DNA of 64,000 bases, from the NCBI GenBank assembly GCA_035325645.1, contig DAOKZK010000001.1, positions 23,586 through 87,585 on the forward strand, read 5' to 3'. The notes under the pieces are model-generated. The model was not told the origin of the DNA and did not search any database. It saw only the letters and a list, made by a program, of their open reading frames with translations. Source of the stretch: Macondimonas sp035325645 (lineage in GTDB: Bacteria; Pseudomonadota; Gammaproteobacteria; UBA5335). Positions 44,509-53,982 of the stretch are shown here, one piece after another (position 1 is the first letter of the stretch; every line of letters starts with the position of its first letter). The position numbers were made by a program, and so were the translations under genes.

Positions 44509-45582
44509 TCAGAGCGCCGGATAGTCGGTGTAGCCATGAGCGTCCCCGCCGTAGAAGGTGGCGGGATCGGGGGTATTGAGGGGTGCATCCTGTGCCAGCC
44601 GTGCCACCAGATCGGGATTGGCGATGTACAGCCGGCCGAAGGAGATGAGGTCGGCGCGATCCTCGGCCCGCGCTTGCAGGGCGCGCGCCCGGTCATAACA
44701 GCCGTTGGCGATGTACGGGCCGCCGAAGCGCCGGCGCAGGGCCTGGAAGTCGAAGTCCGGCGGGACTTCTTCATTCGGCGCCCACTCCACCGCGTGCAGA
44801 TAGGCCAGGGCGTATCCGGACAGGCGCTCGGCGACGGCATTGAACAAAGCCTGCGGATCGCTGTCGCTCATGTCGTTGACGGTGCTGGCGGGCGAGATGC
44901 GCACCCCGACGCGCTGCGCGGGAACGGCCTCGATGACGGCCTCAATCACCTCGGTCAGAAACCGCAAACGGTTCTCGATGGGCCCGCCGTAGGCGTCGGT
45001 GCGCCGATTGGTGCCGTCGCGCAGGAACTGATCGATCAGATAGCCGTTGGCGGCGTGGATTTCCACGCCGTCGAAGCCGGCCTGCAGCGCCCGGGCCGCC
45101 GCATCCCGGTATTGCGCGACGATGAGCGGGATTTCCTCGATGTCGAGTGCCCGCGGCGTGACGAAGGGCTTGGGACCGGTCCAGGTAAACGCATTGCCTT
45201 TGGGGCAGACGGCGGACGGCGCGACCGGCAGCGCGCCATCCGGCTGGTATTCCGGCAGCGAGATCCGGCCGACGTGCCAGATCTGCGCAAAGATGCGCCC
45301 ACCGGCCTCGTGCACCGCCCGGGTGATGGGCTGCCAGGCACGCACGTGCGCCTCGGTATACAGTCCCGGGACGTTGGGATAACCCACGCCCTCCGGGCTG
45401 ATGACCGTGGCCTCGCTGATGATGAGCCCTGCGCTGGCACGCTGGGCGTAATAGCGCGCGGCCAACTCGCCGGGCGCGTTATCCGGCTGGGCGCGGCTGC
45501 GGGTCAGCGGCGCCATCACGATGCGGTTGGGGAGGGTCAGGTCCCCGATTTTGACCGGGGCGAACAGATCTTCGGCAGCCAT
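44509..45582 (-). CDS. Old yellow enzyme family alkene reductase
   Basis: An FMN-dependent ene-reductase of 357 aa (NemA/XenB type) that reduces activated C=C bonds and nitro compounds with NAD(P)H. The N-terminal LTLPNRIVMAPLTRSRA, QIWHVGRIS, the active-site His/Asn pair in VEIHAANGYLIDQFL, NRRTDAYGGPIENR and SFGRLYIANPDL are diagnostic. Its 5' end overlaps the 3' end of the metallopeptidase gene by 46 bases in another frame. It may be cotranscribed with it. The physiological substrate is unknown. Confidence 0.93.
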   Translation of the reverse strand: MAAEDLFAPVKIGDLTLPNRIVMAPLTRSRAQPDNAPGELAARYYAQRASAGLIISEATVISPEGVGYPNVPGLYTEAHVRAWQPITRAVHEAGGRIFAQIWHVGRISLPEYQPDGALPVAPSAVCPKGNAFTWTGPKPFVTPRALDIEEIPLIVAQYRDAAARALQAGFDGVEIHAANGYLIDQFLRDGTNRRTDAYGGPIENRLRFLTEVIEAVIEAVPAQRVGVRISPASTVNDMSDSDPQALFNAVAERLSGYALAYLHAVEWAPNEEVPPDFDFQALRRRFGGPYIANGCYDRARALQARAEDRADLISFGRLYIANPDLVARLAQDAPLNTPDPATFYGGDAHGYTDYPAL

Positions 45583-46706
45583 GAAAGGGCTCCTTTTCGG
45601 GTTGAGGACGGGGCGACCTCGAGCGCATCGGCGTCGTTCTGCAGCACGACCTCATGCACGAACTGCAGCTTGGCGCGCACGGCCGGGGTCAGGACGAAGG
45701 GATACGCGTCCTCGAGCCCCATGCTGCGATTGAGCGCGTTGGACAGGACGCTGAGGCTGAGCCACTGATCCATCAGCGCCTCGAAATCATCGCCCAGGGT
45801 GATGGTGAGCAGTTCGGGATCCGGGGACGCGTCGCCCGGGATGCGACGCAGGCGTACGCCGAAGTCCGCCGCCGTGTCCATGGTGTCGACCATGTGCAGG
45901 TAGTGCGCCCAGGTCTCCGCCCAGTCCTCCCACGGATGCATGGTCGCATAGGCGCTGACGAAGCGTTCGGGCCAGTCGGCCGGCGGGCCCTGCTCGTAGT
46001 GGCGGTTCAGCGCGGCGCCGTAGTCGGCCCGCTCGTCGCCGAAGGCTTCCCGAAACGCGGCCTCGCGGTCCGTGCCGGCGATGAGGCGGTCCCAGTAGTA
46101 ATGCCCCAGCTCGTGACGGAAATGGCCGAGCAAGGTGCGGTAGTCCTCGCCCAGATGACGGCGAAGGCGGGTGCGCGCCACCGGATCGGCCTCGGCCAGG
46201 TTGAGGGTGATGAGGCCATTGTCATGGCCGGTGAGAACGGGCTCCTGCCCGGGCAACGGCTCGGTGAATTCGCTCTCCGGGTCCTTGTCGGCGAGAAAAT
46301 CGAAGGCGAGGCCCCGTTCCGGATCCTCGAGCTTGCTGCGTACCGGCAAACCCAGCCGCATCAGCGAATAGAGCGCGTGACGCTTGGCCTGTTCCAGCGC
46401 GCGCCAGTAGTCCAGATTCTGAGGCACCGACAGATCGGGGATGGTCTGTGTCAGGCGGCAAGAGACGCAGAGCGCGCCATCATCCTCGGGCGCCAGGAAC
46501 CAGTTGCAGACCGCATGCTCGACCTGATTGGTACAGGCGCGGTAAATGCGTGTGGGGTCATCCGGCGGATGAAACCCAGCGTCGTCGGACTCGAGCGCCG
46601 CCATCTGCAGTCGGTCCGGCAGGAAACCCACCGTGCGTCCGCAGGCCGAACACAGGGAATTTCGCAGGAACAGCGTGTTTCCACACGCGCAATGCCCAAC
46701 TTTCAT
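45537..46706 (-). CDS. Zinc-binding metallopeptidase (peptidase Mx-like)
   Basis: A 389-aa cytoplasmic protein. An N-terminal zinc ribbon (CACGN ... CSACGR, then CRLTQ) is followed by a helical domain and a gluzincin-like catalytic motif, FRHELGHYYWDRLI, with a second acidic site DWAETWAHYLHMVDT. This combination matches the putative zinc-binding metallopeptidase family PF15887. The last 20 residues (from STRKGALSW) extend into the old yellow enzyme gene and look non-conserved, so the original stop may have been lost. Substrate unknown. Confidence 0.85.
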   Translation of the reverse strand: MKVGHCACGNTLFLRNSLCSACGRTVGFLPDRLQMAALESDDAGFHPPDDPTRIYRACTNQVEHAVCNWFLAPEDDGALCVSCRLTQTIPDLSVPQNLDYWRALEQAKRHALYSLMRLGLPVRSKLEDPERGLAFDFLADKDPESEFTEPLPGQEPVLTGHDNGLITLNLAEADPVARTRLRRHLGEDYRTLLGHFRHELGHYYWDRLIAGTDREAAFREAFGDERADYGAALNRHYEQGPPADWPERFVSAYATMHPWEDWAETWAHYLHMVDTMDTAADFGVRLRRIPGDASPDPELLTITLGDDFEALMDQWLSLSVLSNALNRSMGLEDAYPFVLTPAVRAKLQFVHEVVLQNDADALEVAPSSTRKGALSWLPKICSPRSKSGT

Positions 46707-46786
46707 GATGCACCCTCAACTGACGAAAACCGACGAACGAACCGGTTAGAGCCATCGTTCGGTATTTGGTGCCCCGTGCTTGCAGC

Positions 46787-47326
46787 TCAGCCGGCGGCAG
46801 GGTCTCGATAGCGATCCTTGACGCGCACGTAATGCGCCGCCGAATAGGCCAGGAAATCGCGCTCGTCCGGGCGCAAGGGCCGCGCCGGACGCGCCGGCGC
46901 CCCCACGTAGAGCCAGCCCCCTTCCAGGTACTTGCCCGGCGCCACCAGCGCGCCCGCCCCCAGCATGACCTCGGCGTCGAGCACCGCACCGTCGAGCACC
47001 AGCGCCCCCATGCCGATCAGGCAGCGCGGTCCGATGGTGCAGGCGTGGAGCACCGCGCGATGGCCCACCGTGACATCTTCCGCAATCACGAGCCCCGCCC
47101 CGCCGGGGGTGTAAGGCCCGTCATGCGTGACGTGGCACACCGCGCCGTCCTGCACGTTGCTGCGCGCACCGATCCGGATGCGCTCGACATCGCCGCGCAC
47201 GACAGCCCCCGGCCAGATGGACACGTCCTCCGCCAGCACCACCTGCCCGATGACGGTCGCATCCGGGTCGATGTAGACCCGCTCGCCGCAGGTGGGATGG
47301 ATGCCGAGATAAGGACGCACGGACAT
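46787..47326 (-). CDS. Gamma-class carbonic anhydrase family protein
   Basis: A left-handed beta-helix trimer subunit of 179 aa (YrdA/CaiE/PaaY type). Hexapeptide repeats run from IDPDATVIGQVVLAEDVSIW to GALVAPGKYL. The metal-binding His residues are in VCHVTHDGP and VTVGHRAVLH. The Arg-Asp pair of IWPGAVVRGDVERI is conserved. Whether it hydrates CO2 cannot be decided from sequence, but this would fit an autotroph. The gor-like gene lies 12 bases upstream of its start, so the two are cotranscribed. Confidence 0.92.
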   Translation of the reverse strand: MSVRPYLGIHPTCGERVYIDPDATVIGQVVLAEDVSIWPGAVVRGDVERIRIGARSNVQDGAVCHVTHDGPYTPGGAGLVIAEDVTVGHRAVLHACTIGPRCLIGMGALVLDGAVLDAEVMLGAGALVAPGKYLEGGWLYVGAPARPARPLRPDERDFLAYSAAHYVRVKDRYRDPAAG

Positions 47327-47338
47327 GGCGGGATCTCT

Positions 47339-48694
47339 TCAGCGCAGAGTCACGACCTCTTCGGCCGTGGTAGGGTGGATGGCGATGGTGTGATCGAAAT
47401 CGGCCTTGGTCGCGCCCATGCGGATGGCGACGGCAAAACCCTGCAGCACCTCATCGACGCCGGGGCCGAGCATGTGCAGCCCGACGACGCGCTCCTCGGC
47501 GCCCGCCGTGATCAGTTTGACGAGCGTGCGCGGCTTGTCCTCGGTCATGGCGTGATAGAGCGGCACGAAGGCGCTCTCGTAGACGCGCACCGCGGCGCCG
47601 TGGCGCTCCCGTGCGCGCGCCTCGCTCAAGCCGACGCTGGCGAGCGGCGGGTGGGTGAACACCACGCTCGGCACCGCTTCCGGATCGATCGGCGGCGGCT
47701 CACTGCGACCGAACAGCCGCTCCGCCAGACGACGGCCGGCGGCGATCGCCACCGGCGTCAAGGCCGGCTCGCCGGTGACATCGCCGATCGCATGGATGCC
47801 GGGCACCGCCGTGCCTGAGGCCGCATCGACGGGCAGCACGCCCTTGTCGTCGGAGATGAGCCCCACGCGGTCGAGTCCGATCCCGTCGAGATTGGGCACG
47901 CGGCCGGTCGCCCAGAACAGGGCATCGAAGGACGCGCGCTCGCCGTCCGCGCCGATGACGGCGACCCGACCGTCGGCCTGCCGCGCCAGTCCGGCCAGCG
48001 CGTGCTGAAACGCGATGCGGATGCCCTGCCGCTCGAAGGCCGCGGCCAGCGCCTCGCCCAGGCGATCGTCGAAGTTGCGCAGCAGCCGGTCGCCGCGCAC
48101 GAAAAGCGTGACCGCACTGCCCAGCGACGCGAGCACGCTGGCCAGTTCCACGGCGATGTAACCGGCCCCGACCACCGCGGCGCGCGCCGGCAAGGCCGGC
48201 AAGGCAAAAAAGTCATCCGAGGTGAGCCCCAGTTCGGCACCCGGCACATCCGGGCGGTAGGGGATACCGCCCGTGGCGATCACGATATGGGGCGCATGCA
48301 GCACCAGCGCCCCGGCGCGAACCCGGCCATCGCCCAGCAGTTCCCCGGCAGCGGGGATATGCACGATGCCGCGTTGCTCCAGTTGACCGGCATAGATGCC
48401 ACGCAGCCGTTCGAGGTAGGCCGCGCGCTTGCGGCCGAGGCCGGCCCAGTCGAAGGTCCCGGCCGCGGGCACGGGCCAGCCGTAGTCGGTCGCATGATGC
48501 AGATGCTGGGCCACTTCGGCGGCATTCCACAGAATCTTCTTGGGCACGCAGCCGCGATGAACACAGGTGCCGCCGAGCGCCGCCGGCTCGAGCAGGGCGA
48601 CGCGGGCGCCGAGTTCCGCCGCGCGCTTGGCTATGGCCAGGCCGCCGCTGCCGCCACCCAGCACCACGCAATCGAATGCCTGCATTTCACTCAT
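47339..48694 (-). CDS. gor: Glutathione-disulfide reductase-like flavoenzyme
   Basis: A FAD-dependent pyridine nucleotide-disulfide oxidoreductase of 451 aa. The FAD motif VVLGGGSGGLAIAKRAAELG and the redox disulfide GGTCVHRGCVPKK (two Cys) are intact. The NADPH-binding motif is AVVGAGYIAVELASVLASLG, FAD is again contacted by HAIGDVTGEPALTPVAI, and the C-terminal catalytic pair is IHPTTAEE. GTCVxxGCVPKK plus HPTxAEE is the glutathione reductase pattern. His instead of Asn before RGC is unusual. ATG 48694 matches the family start. Confidence 0.9.
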   Translation of the reverse strand: MSEMQAFDCVVLGGGSGGLAIAKRAAELGARVALLEPAALGGTCVHRGCVPKKILWNAAEVAQHLHHATDYGWPVPAAGTFDWAGLGRKRAAYLERLRGIYAGQLEQRGIVHIPAAGELLGDGRVRAGALVLHAPHIVIATGGIPYRPDVPGAELGLTSDDFFALPALPARAAVVGAGYIAVELASVLASLGSAVTLFVRGDRLLRNFDDRLGEALAAAFERQGIRIAFQHALAGLARQADGRVAVIGADGERASFDALFWATGRVPNLDGIGLDRVGLISDDKGVLPVDAASGTAVPGIHAIGDVTGEPALTPVAIAAGRRLAERLFGRSEPPPIDPEAVPSVVFTHPPLASVGLSEARARERHGAAVRVYESAFVPLYHAMTEDKPRTLVKLITAGAEERVVGLHMLGPGVDEVLQGFAVAIRMGATKADFDHTIAIHPTTAEEVVTLR

Positions 48695-48784
48695 GACCAG
48701 CCTTTCTTCGGGATGGGCGGGGCTATGCACCGATGCTAGAGTGGTGCGATCGGACCGTCACACCGTATCAGGAATCCGCCGCGC

Positions 48785-50827
48785 ATGAATGACAATCCCC
48801 TGTTCGACTTCTCCGGACTGCCGCCGTTCTCCCGCATTCGCCCCGAACACGCCGAGCCGGCCGTGCGCCAGCTCATCGCGACCAATCAAAAGGCCTTGGC
48901 CGAACGGCTTGCCGCCGGCGCGCCCTACACCTGGGACAATCTGGTCGAACCGATCGAGGCGCACGAGGATGCGCTGGAGCGGGCGTTCGCGCCGGTGAGC
49001 CATTTGAGCGCGGTCTGCGACAGTCCGGCTTGGCGCGCGGCCTACAACGCCTGCCTGCCTCTGCTCAGCGAGTATGCCACCGAGGTGGGGCAGAACGAAG
49101 CGCTCCACGCGGCCTACCAGTCGCTGGCCGCCCAGAGCGCTGAGCTCGGTCTGGACGCGACGCAGCGGCGCGTGATCGACAACGCCCTGCGCGACTTCCG
49201 CCTCGCGGGCGTGGCCCTGCCACCGGCGCAGAAGGCCCGCTTCAAGGAGATCATGCAGGCCCTGTCGCTGGCATCCAACAAGTTCAGCGAGAACGTGCTC
49301 GACGCCACCAACGCCTGGACGCGGCATTTCGAGGACGCAGCCGGGCTGGCCGGCCTGCCGCCCACCGCGCTCGAACAACTCGCCCAGAATGCGCGCCAGC
49401 AGGGGCTCGACGGCTACCTGGTGACCTTGCAGGGGCCGTCCTATCTGGCGGTGATGACCTACGCCGACGACCGCGCGCTGCGCCGCGAGGTCTATACCGC
49501 CTACGCCACCCGCGCCTCCGATCAGGGCCCGCAAGCCGGGCGCTGGGACAATGCGCCGGTCATGGAGCAGATTCTGGCCCTGCGCCATGAAGCCGCCCAA
49601 CTGATCGGTTTTGCCAACTACGCCGAGGAATCGCTGGCGACCAAGATGGCGCCGGATGTGGCCAGCGTCGAGCGCTTCCTGCTCGATCTCGCGGCCCGGG
49701 CCCGGCCGGTGGCCGCCGCCGAGCGCAGCGAGCTCGCCCAATTCGCGGCCTCGCAGGGCGGCATCGACACCCTGGAACCCTGGGACATCGCCTACTGGAG
49801 CGAAAAGCTGCTGCAGGCGCGGCACCGCATTTCGCAGGAGGAACTGCGGCCCTACTTCCCGGCGCCGCGCGTCATCGACGGGCTGTTCGGGCTGATCGAG
49901 CGGCTGTTCGGCGTGCGCTTCGAGGCTGTCGACACCGAGGAGCGCTGGCATCCCGAGGTCAGGCTGTTCGCGCTGCGCGATGCAGAGGATCATCTGCGCG
50001 GTCATGTCTACCTGGATCTGTACGCCCGCGCCGAGAAGCGCGGCGGCGCCTGGATGGCGGATGCAGTGAGCCGGCGGCGGATCGGGAGCGAGGTGCAGCG
50101 GCCCGTCGCCTTCATCGTCGGCAATTTCACGCCGCCTGTCGGCGGACGGCCGGCGCTCCTGACGCACGACGAGGTGCTGACCCTGTTCCACGAATTCGGA
50201 CACGGCCTGCATCACCTGCTGACCGAGGTCGACCATCTGCCGGTCTCGGGCATCCACGGGGTGGAATGGGACGCGGTCGAACTGCCCAGCCAGTTCATGG
50301 AGAACTGGGCCTGGCAGCGGGAGGTGATGGACCTCATCAGCGCACACGTCGACACCGGCGAACGGTTGCCGGATGAGCTGTTCGAGCGCCTGCGCGATGC
50401 GCGCAATTTCCAGATGGGGCTCCAGTTCGTGCGCCAGATCGAGTTCTCCCTGTTCGATCTGCGCCTGCATCGCGACTACGACCCAGCCGCCGGCGGTCGG
50501 GTGCAGGAAATCCTGGAGCAGGTGCGCCGAGAAGTCGCCGTGATCCATCCACCGGCCTGGCACCGCTTCGCCAACAGCTTTTCGCACATCTTCGCCGGCG
50601 GCTACGCGGCGGGCTACTACAGCTACAAATGGGCCGAGGTACTGTCGGCCGATGCCTTTGCCGCTTTCGAGGAAGCCGGATTGTTCGATCCGGCCACCGG
50701 TCGGCGCTTCCTGCGGGAGATCCTCGAGGTCGGCGGTTCGCGTCCGGCCGGAAAATCTTTCGAGGCGTTCCGCGGACGGGAACCCTCCATCGACGCGCTG
50801 CTGCGGCACAGCGGCATTGCTGCCTGA
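48785..50827 (+). CDS. prlC: Oligopeptidase A
   Basis: A cytoplasmic M3-family zinc peptidase of 680 aa that degrades signal peptides and short peptides. The catalytic HEFGHGLHH motif lies at about residue 470, preceded by the conserved GGAWM and RPVAFIVGNFTPP, and followed by SGIHGVEWDAVELPSQFMENW and the substrate-binding GYAAGYYSYKWAEVLSADAF. The N-terminus (NPLFDFSGLPPFSRIRPEH) is typical. Divergent from gor, convergent with bepA. Confidence 0.96.
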   Translation: MNDNPLFDFSGLPPFSRIRPEHAEPAVRQLIATNQKALAERLAAGAPYTWDNLVEPIEAHEDALERAFAPVSHLSAVCDSPAWRAAYNACLPLLSEYATEVGQNEALHAAYQSLAAQSAELGLDATQRRVIDNALRDFRLAGVALPPAQKARFKEIMQALSLASNKFSENVLDATNAWTRHFEDAAGLAGLPPTALEQLAQNARQQGLDGYLVTLQGPSYLAVMTYADDRALRREVYTAYATRASDQGPQAGRWDNAPVMEQILALRHEAAQLIGFANYAEESLATKMAPDVASVERFLLDLAARARPVAAAERSELAQFAASQGGIDTLEPWDIAYWSEKLLQARHRISQEELRPYFPAPRVIDGLFGLIERLFGVRFEAVDTEERWHPEVRLFALRDAEDHLRGHVYLDLYARAEKRGGAWMADAVSRRRIGSEVQRPVAFIVGNFTPPVGGRPALLTHDEVLTLFHEFGHGLHHLLTEVDHLPVSGIHGVEWDAVELPSQFMENWAWQREVMDLISAHVDTGERLPDELFERLRDARNFQMGLQFVRQIEFSLFDLRLHRDYDPAAGGRVQEILEQVRREVAVIHPPAWHRFANSFSHIFAGGYAAGYYSYKWAEVLSADAFAAFEEAGLFDPATGRRFLREILEVGGSRPAGKSFEAFRGREPSIDALLRHSGIAA

Positions 50828-50849
50828 GCGCGAGGCGGCGCGGAGCGAC

Positions 50850-52319
50850 TCAGCGGTACCGCGCCTCCCGAATTTCCTGCAACAGCTCTTTGCGCCGACT
50901 CTCGACACGCTGCCGCTCACCCGTGTCGAGATCGGGTTCCTTCAGCGCGTAGGTCATCTGGGCAATGGCCTCGCGCGTCTGCCCCTGCAGCGCCAGATAC
51001 TCGCCCAGATGGGCATGGGATTCCCCCTTGCGCCCCAGTTCCTCGGCGGCCTGAGCCAGGAGACGCAGGCGGCGGGCCATGATTTCGGGTACGGCCGGCA
51101 AGCGCTCCAGCTGTGCATGGGCGGCCGCGGCATCGCCCTGGATCAGCAGCGTGCGCGCGTAGTCCAGCGACAGCACGCTGTCATCCGGAAACAGCGCCAG
51201 GGACTGCCGGTACGTCGCCAGCGCTGCGTCCGTGTCCTGACTGGCCTGCTGCGCCTCGGCCAGCCCCAAACGGTACTCCGGCACCTCGGGATGGGCCTTG
51301 ACCAGCGCCGCGAACTCCTCCAGCGCTGCCGCCCCCTGCGCCTTGCGCAGCAGAATCAGGCCGAGACCATAGCGAGCAGCCTCCTGGTCCAGCCCCCGAG
51401 TGCGCTCGATTTCGGTCCGAAAGCCGGTTTCCTGTCCCATGAGATCCTGGGCCGTGAGCGCGCGAACGCGGCTGCGGGCGAGCGCATAGGCGCGTGAGGA
51501 CGCCACGACAGCCGGCCGGTTGGGCACCATGCGTGCGCGATCGGTGGCCTCGCTGATGCGTTCGGTGTTGAGCGGATGCGAGCGCAGAAAGTCGCTGTAG
51601 GCCGTTTCGTAATAGCGGCTCTGCTGTGCCATGAGCTCGAAGAAACTCGGCATGCCAGCGGGATCAAAGCCCGCATCGGCGAGCAGCTGCATCCCGATCC
51701 GGTCCGCTTCCTTCTCATTCTGAAGCGTGAAGGAAATGGCATTTTGCACCGTCGCGGCCATGCCGGCCGAGATGGCGCCCTGCACCATCTGCCCACTGCC
51801 CGCGCTGGCACCGGCCAGGATGGCCGCCAGCGTCGCCGCGCCGGTCAGGATGTTGGCCTGGCGGCTGTCGGCCATGCGCCGCGCAATGTGGCGCTGGGCC
51901 ACGTGCGAGACTTCATGGGCCAATACGCCGGCCAATTCGCTCTCGTTGCGGGTGAGCACGATCAGACCCGTGTTGACGCCGACATAGCCGCCCGGCAGGG
52001 CAAAGGCGTTCACCCGTCCGTCGCGGACCGCAAAGAACAGGAAGGGATCGCCGGCGGCGGTGCTCTGCGACACCAGCCGCTGGCCCAGCGACTGCAGGTA
52101 GCGATCGACCAGGGGATCGTCGAGCAGCGCATTCATGCCCCGCAGCTGCTGGATGACCTCGCGGCCCAGCCGTGCCTCGTCCGCCGGGGAAAGCACCTGG
52201 TCGACGCTGTTGCCCATATCGGGCAGGGCATTCGCTGCCAGCGCGGACGAGGGCGCAAGCACCAGCGCAACACAGGCCAGGCCGATGCGGCCCAAAGATG
52301 AAGCGAAACGCGCAGGCAC
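50850..52319 (-). CDS. bepA: BepA-type M48 metallopeptidase with TPR domain
   Basis: A periplasmic protease/chaperone that assists or degrades outer-membrane proteins such as LptD. The 489-aa precursor has a Sec signal peptide (LACVALVLAPSSALAA), an M48 catalytic domain with HEVSHVAQRH (HExxH) at about residue 136 and the third ligand in NEKEADRIG, and C-terminal TPR repeats from about residue 340 (AALEEFAALVKAHPEVPEYR onward). It is divergent from the TusA-like gene, an arrangement known from Pseudomonas. Confidence 0.94.
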   Translation of the reverse strand: MPARFASSLGRIGLACVALVLAPSSALAANALPDMGNSVDQVLSPADEARLGREVIQQLRGMNALLDDPLVDRYLQSLGQRLVSQSTAAGDPFLFFAVRDGRVNAFALPGGYVGVNTGLIVLTRNESELAGVLAHEVSHVAQRHIARRMADSRQANILTGAATLAAILAGASAGSGQMVQGAISAGMAATVQNAISFTLQNEKEADRIGMQLLADAGFDPAGMPSFFELMAQQSRYYETAYSDFLRSHPLNTERISEATDRARMVPNRPAVVASSRAYALARSRVRALTAQDLMGQETGFRTEIERTRGLDQEAARYGLGLILLRKAQGAAALEEFAALVKAHPEVPEYRLGLAEAQQASQDTDAALATYRQSLALFPDDSVLSLDYARTLLIQGDAAAAHAQLERLPAVPEIMARRLRLLAQAAEELGRKGESHAHLGEYLALQGQTREAIAQMTYALKEPDLDTGERQRVESRRKELLQEIREARYR

Positions 52320-52423
52320 GCAAAACCCTCATGCAAACGGGGCGAAAAGCCGAATGGGCAAGATTAGACGAGCGGCGCCGATAAATCGTTCCGGACGCCT
52401 GGGATGAGAGAGGTGACACTAGC

Positions 52424-52654
52424 ATGAGCGCTCAGAATCGGGAATTGGATGTATCCGGGGTACCCGCCCCGTTTTACGTCCTGCGCGCCAGACAGGCGCT
52501 GGAACAGCTTGGCGTCGGGCAGGTGCTCGCGGTGATCAGCGACGCGCCCCATGCCCCGCGCGAGATCCGTGCCTGGGTCGAGCATGAAGGGCACCAGCTG
52601 GTCTCCAGCGATAACTCGGGTGGTCGCCATCGCTTCCTGATCCGGCGGCTGTGA
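52424..52654 (+). CDS. TusA/SirA-fold protein lacking the catalytic Cys
   Basis: A 76-aa protein of TusA size and fold: ELDVSGVPAPFYVLRARQAL corresponds to the conserved first strand, CPxP helix cap and helix, and the C-terminal half HEGHQLVSSDNSGGRHRFLIRR is typical. The Cys that carries persulfide sulfur in TusA is replaced by Ala15, and the second Pro of CPxP by Tyr. It therefore cannot be a standard sulfur carrier. The paired gene in Pseudomonas is TusA-like with Cys. A role in binding rather than sulfur transfer is inferred. Confidence 0.8.
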   Translation: MSAQNRELDVSGVPAPFYVLRARQALEQLGVGQVLAVISDAPHAPREIRAWVEHEGHQLVSSDNSGGRHRFLIRRL

Positions 52655-52937
52655 AACCAGTCAGTCGAAGCAGCACCGAGATGGAGATGGCTGTGGGCAG
52701 ATTGATATGCCGCCAGTGTGGCGCGAACCAATCGGAACCATCGCATCCGAGTAGGGATACCCCGACTGCAATCGATGCGGCGCAAGAGCATGGCACATCG
52801 ATGTCACCATCACGGAATCCGCCAACGCTTCTAGCGTGGTCTTGGGAACGCTCACACCGGGCGGCGACACGGCCCGCGACTGGAAACGCCGATGACAGTC
52901 GATCCAAGCGGATCTGGAATCTCTTTCCGAGCCGTCC

Positions 52938-53327
52938 ATGGAAACGATGAGCAGGGATGCCATCTTCGCGTGGCGTGACCGCCTCTGCGGATGGTACGTT
53001 CAGGCATACCACTTGAAAGACGCCTTGAAAGGCGCGGCATCCACGCTCGGGATCAATCCACAAGCAATCGAAAAGGCAATCAATGACGACCGGCGGTTGG
53101 CCCTTCTGGCCGATTTGGCAAATCACGACAAGCATGGGCAGCTAAATCGAGTACGGAGCGGGTATGCGCCGAAAATCGGAGCGCCATCCGGGTCCGATGT
53201 TCTGCCGCGCGGCTGGCTCCTGAAGCTCCCCGTCGACCATGGTTCCCAGGCCCTCGACGGATTGGATATCGCCCGAGCGGCTGTGACCGCGTGGCGCGAA
53301 ACGCTCGAAAGCTGGCGGCTGATTTAG
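52938..53327 (+). CDS. Small hypothetical protein, possibly HEPN-like
   Basis: A 129-aa, mostly helical protein. The stretch WYVQAYHLKDALKGAAS, followed by LLADLANHDKHGQL, resembles a widespread family of small proteins with a Tyr-x-x-x-His-Leu-(K/R)-Asp helix and an (A/C)-D-(L/I)-x-N-x-x-K-H helix, sometimes grouped with HEPN-type folds. I cannot name a function. Base composition is less GC-rich than in its neighbours, hinting at transfer. The 283 bases before it (52655-52937) contain no gene I can support. Confidence 0.6.
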   Translation: METMSRDAIFAWRDRLCGWYVQAYHLKDALKGAASTLGINPQAIEKAINDDRRLALLADLANHDKHGQLNRVRSGYAPKIGAPSGSDVLPRGWLLKLPVDHGSQALDGLDIARAAVTAWRETLESWRLI

Positions 53328-53415
53328 CGATAGGCAGTTACCGCGAGGCGTGTCAAGGGAATCGAATGACCCAAGACGCGGCTCTCGTGCCCGCGCGCAA
53401 CCAGCGAACGGTTTT

Positions 53416-53850
53416 TCACGAAGCGCTGGAGACGACCAGCAGGCTGCAAGGCAGCCGGTCGAGCAAGCGAACATCGCGCGCGCTCTGCAGCCACCGGGCC
53501 ATGATCGTCGGATGATCATGGGCTACGATCACCAGATCGGCACCCATGTCATGGGCATGGGCCGCGATTTGCTCGGCCGGCGCGCCGCGGCGGATGAAGG
53601 CCGACACCTCCAGGCCTTGCGCCTGAAGCGACGCCACCACTGGATCGATCGCCCGCTTCAGATCGGCCTTCTCTCGCGCCCAGACATTCGGCGGTCCCAC
53701 GGCCTCGGCGATCGCCATGGCGCCGGTGGTGGTGACGATGCCCACGATCTGCAGTTGCGCCCGGCACAGCTGCGCCAGCTCGGCAGATCGGTGAAGCAGC
53801 GCAGGACTAAAAGTCGAACAGTCGTAGGCAAGCAGAATTTTACGATACAT
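53416..53850 (-). CDS. Universal stress protein, UspA family
   Basis: A 144-aa single-domain Usp. It begins MYRKILLAYDCSTFSPALL, with Asp in the first strand loop. The region where ATP-binding members carry G-x2-G-x9-G-(S/T) reads AHDHPTIMARWLQSARD, without the glycines, and it ends with PCSLLVVSSAS. It is therefore likely a non-ATP-binding, UspA-like member. ATG 53850 has a good spacing to AGGAAG. It lies between the unknown gene and opgH, on its own transcript. Confidence 0.85.
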   Translation of the reverse strand: MYRKILLAYDCSTFSPALLHRSAELAQLCRAQLQIVGIVTTTGAMAIAEAVGPPNVWAREKADLKRAIDPVVASLQAQGLEVSAFIRRGAPAEQIAAHAHDMGADLVIVAHDHPTIMARWLQSARDVRLLDRLPCSLLVVSSAS

Positions 53851-53982
53851 CGGAACGACTTCCTGTCGTTGGGATATCAACACCGCGGCGCGCCGATCGC
53901 ACCCGGCTCATCGGCCGTCGGCCATTGCAAACCCCGCCCTGCCCGCTGAGATTCGCCGCTCGCTTTGGCGTCGCCCCGCCCG

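Noticed and set aside
52651..52950. 99-codon plus-strand frame with a CxxC pair
   Set aside because: No ribosome-binding site fits, the composition is random-like, and it overlaps a better candidate downstream.
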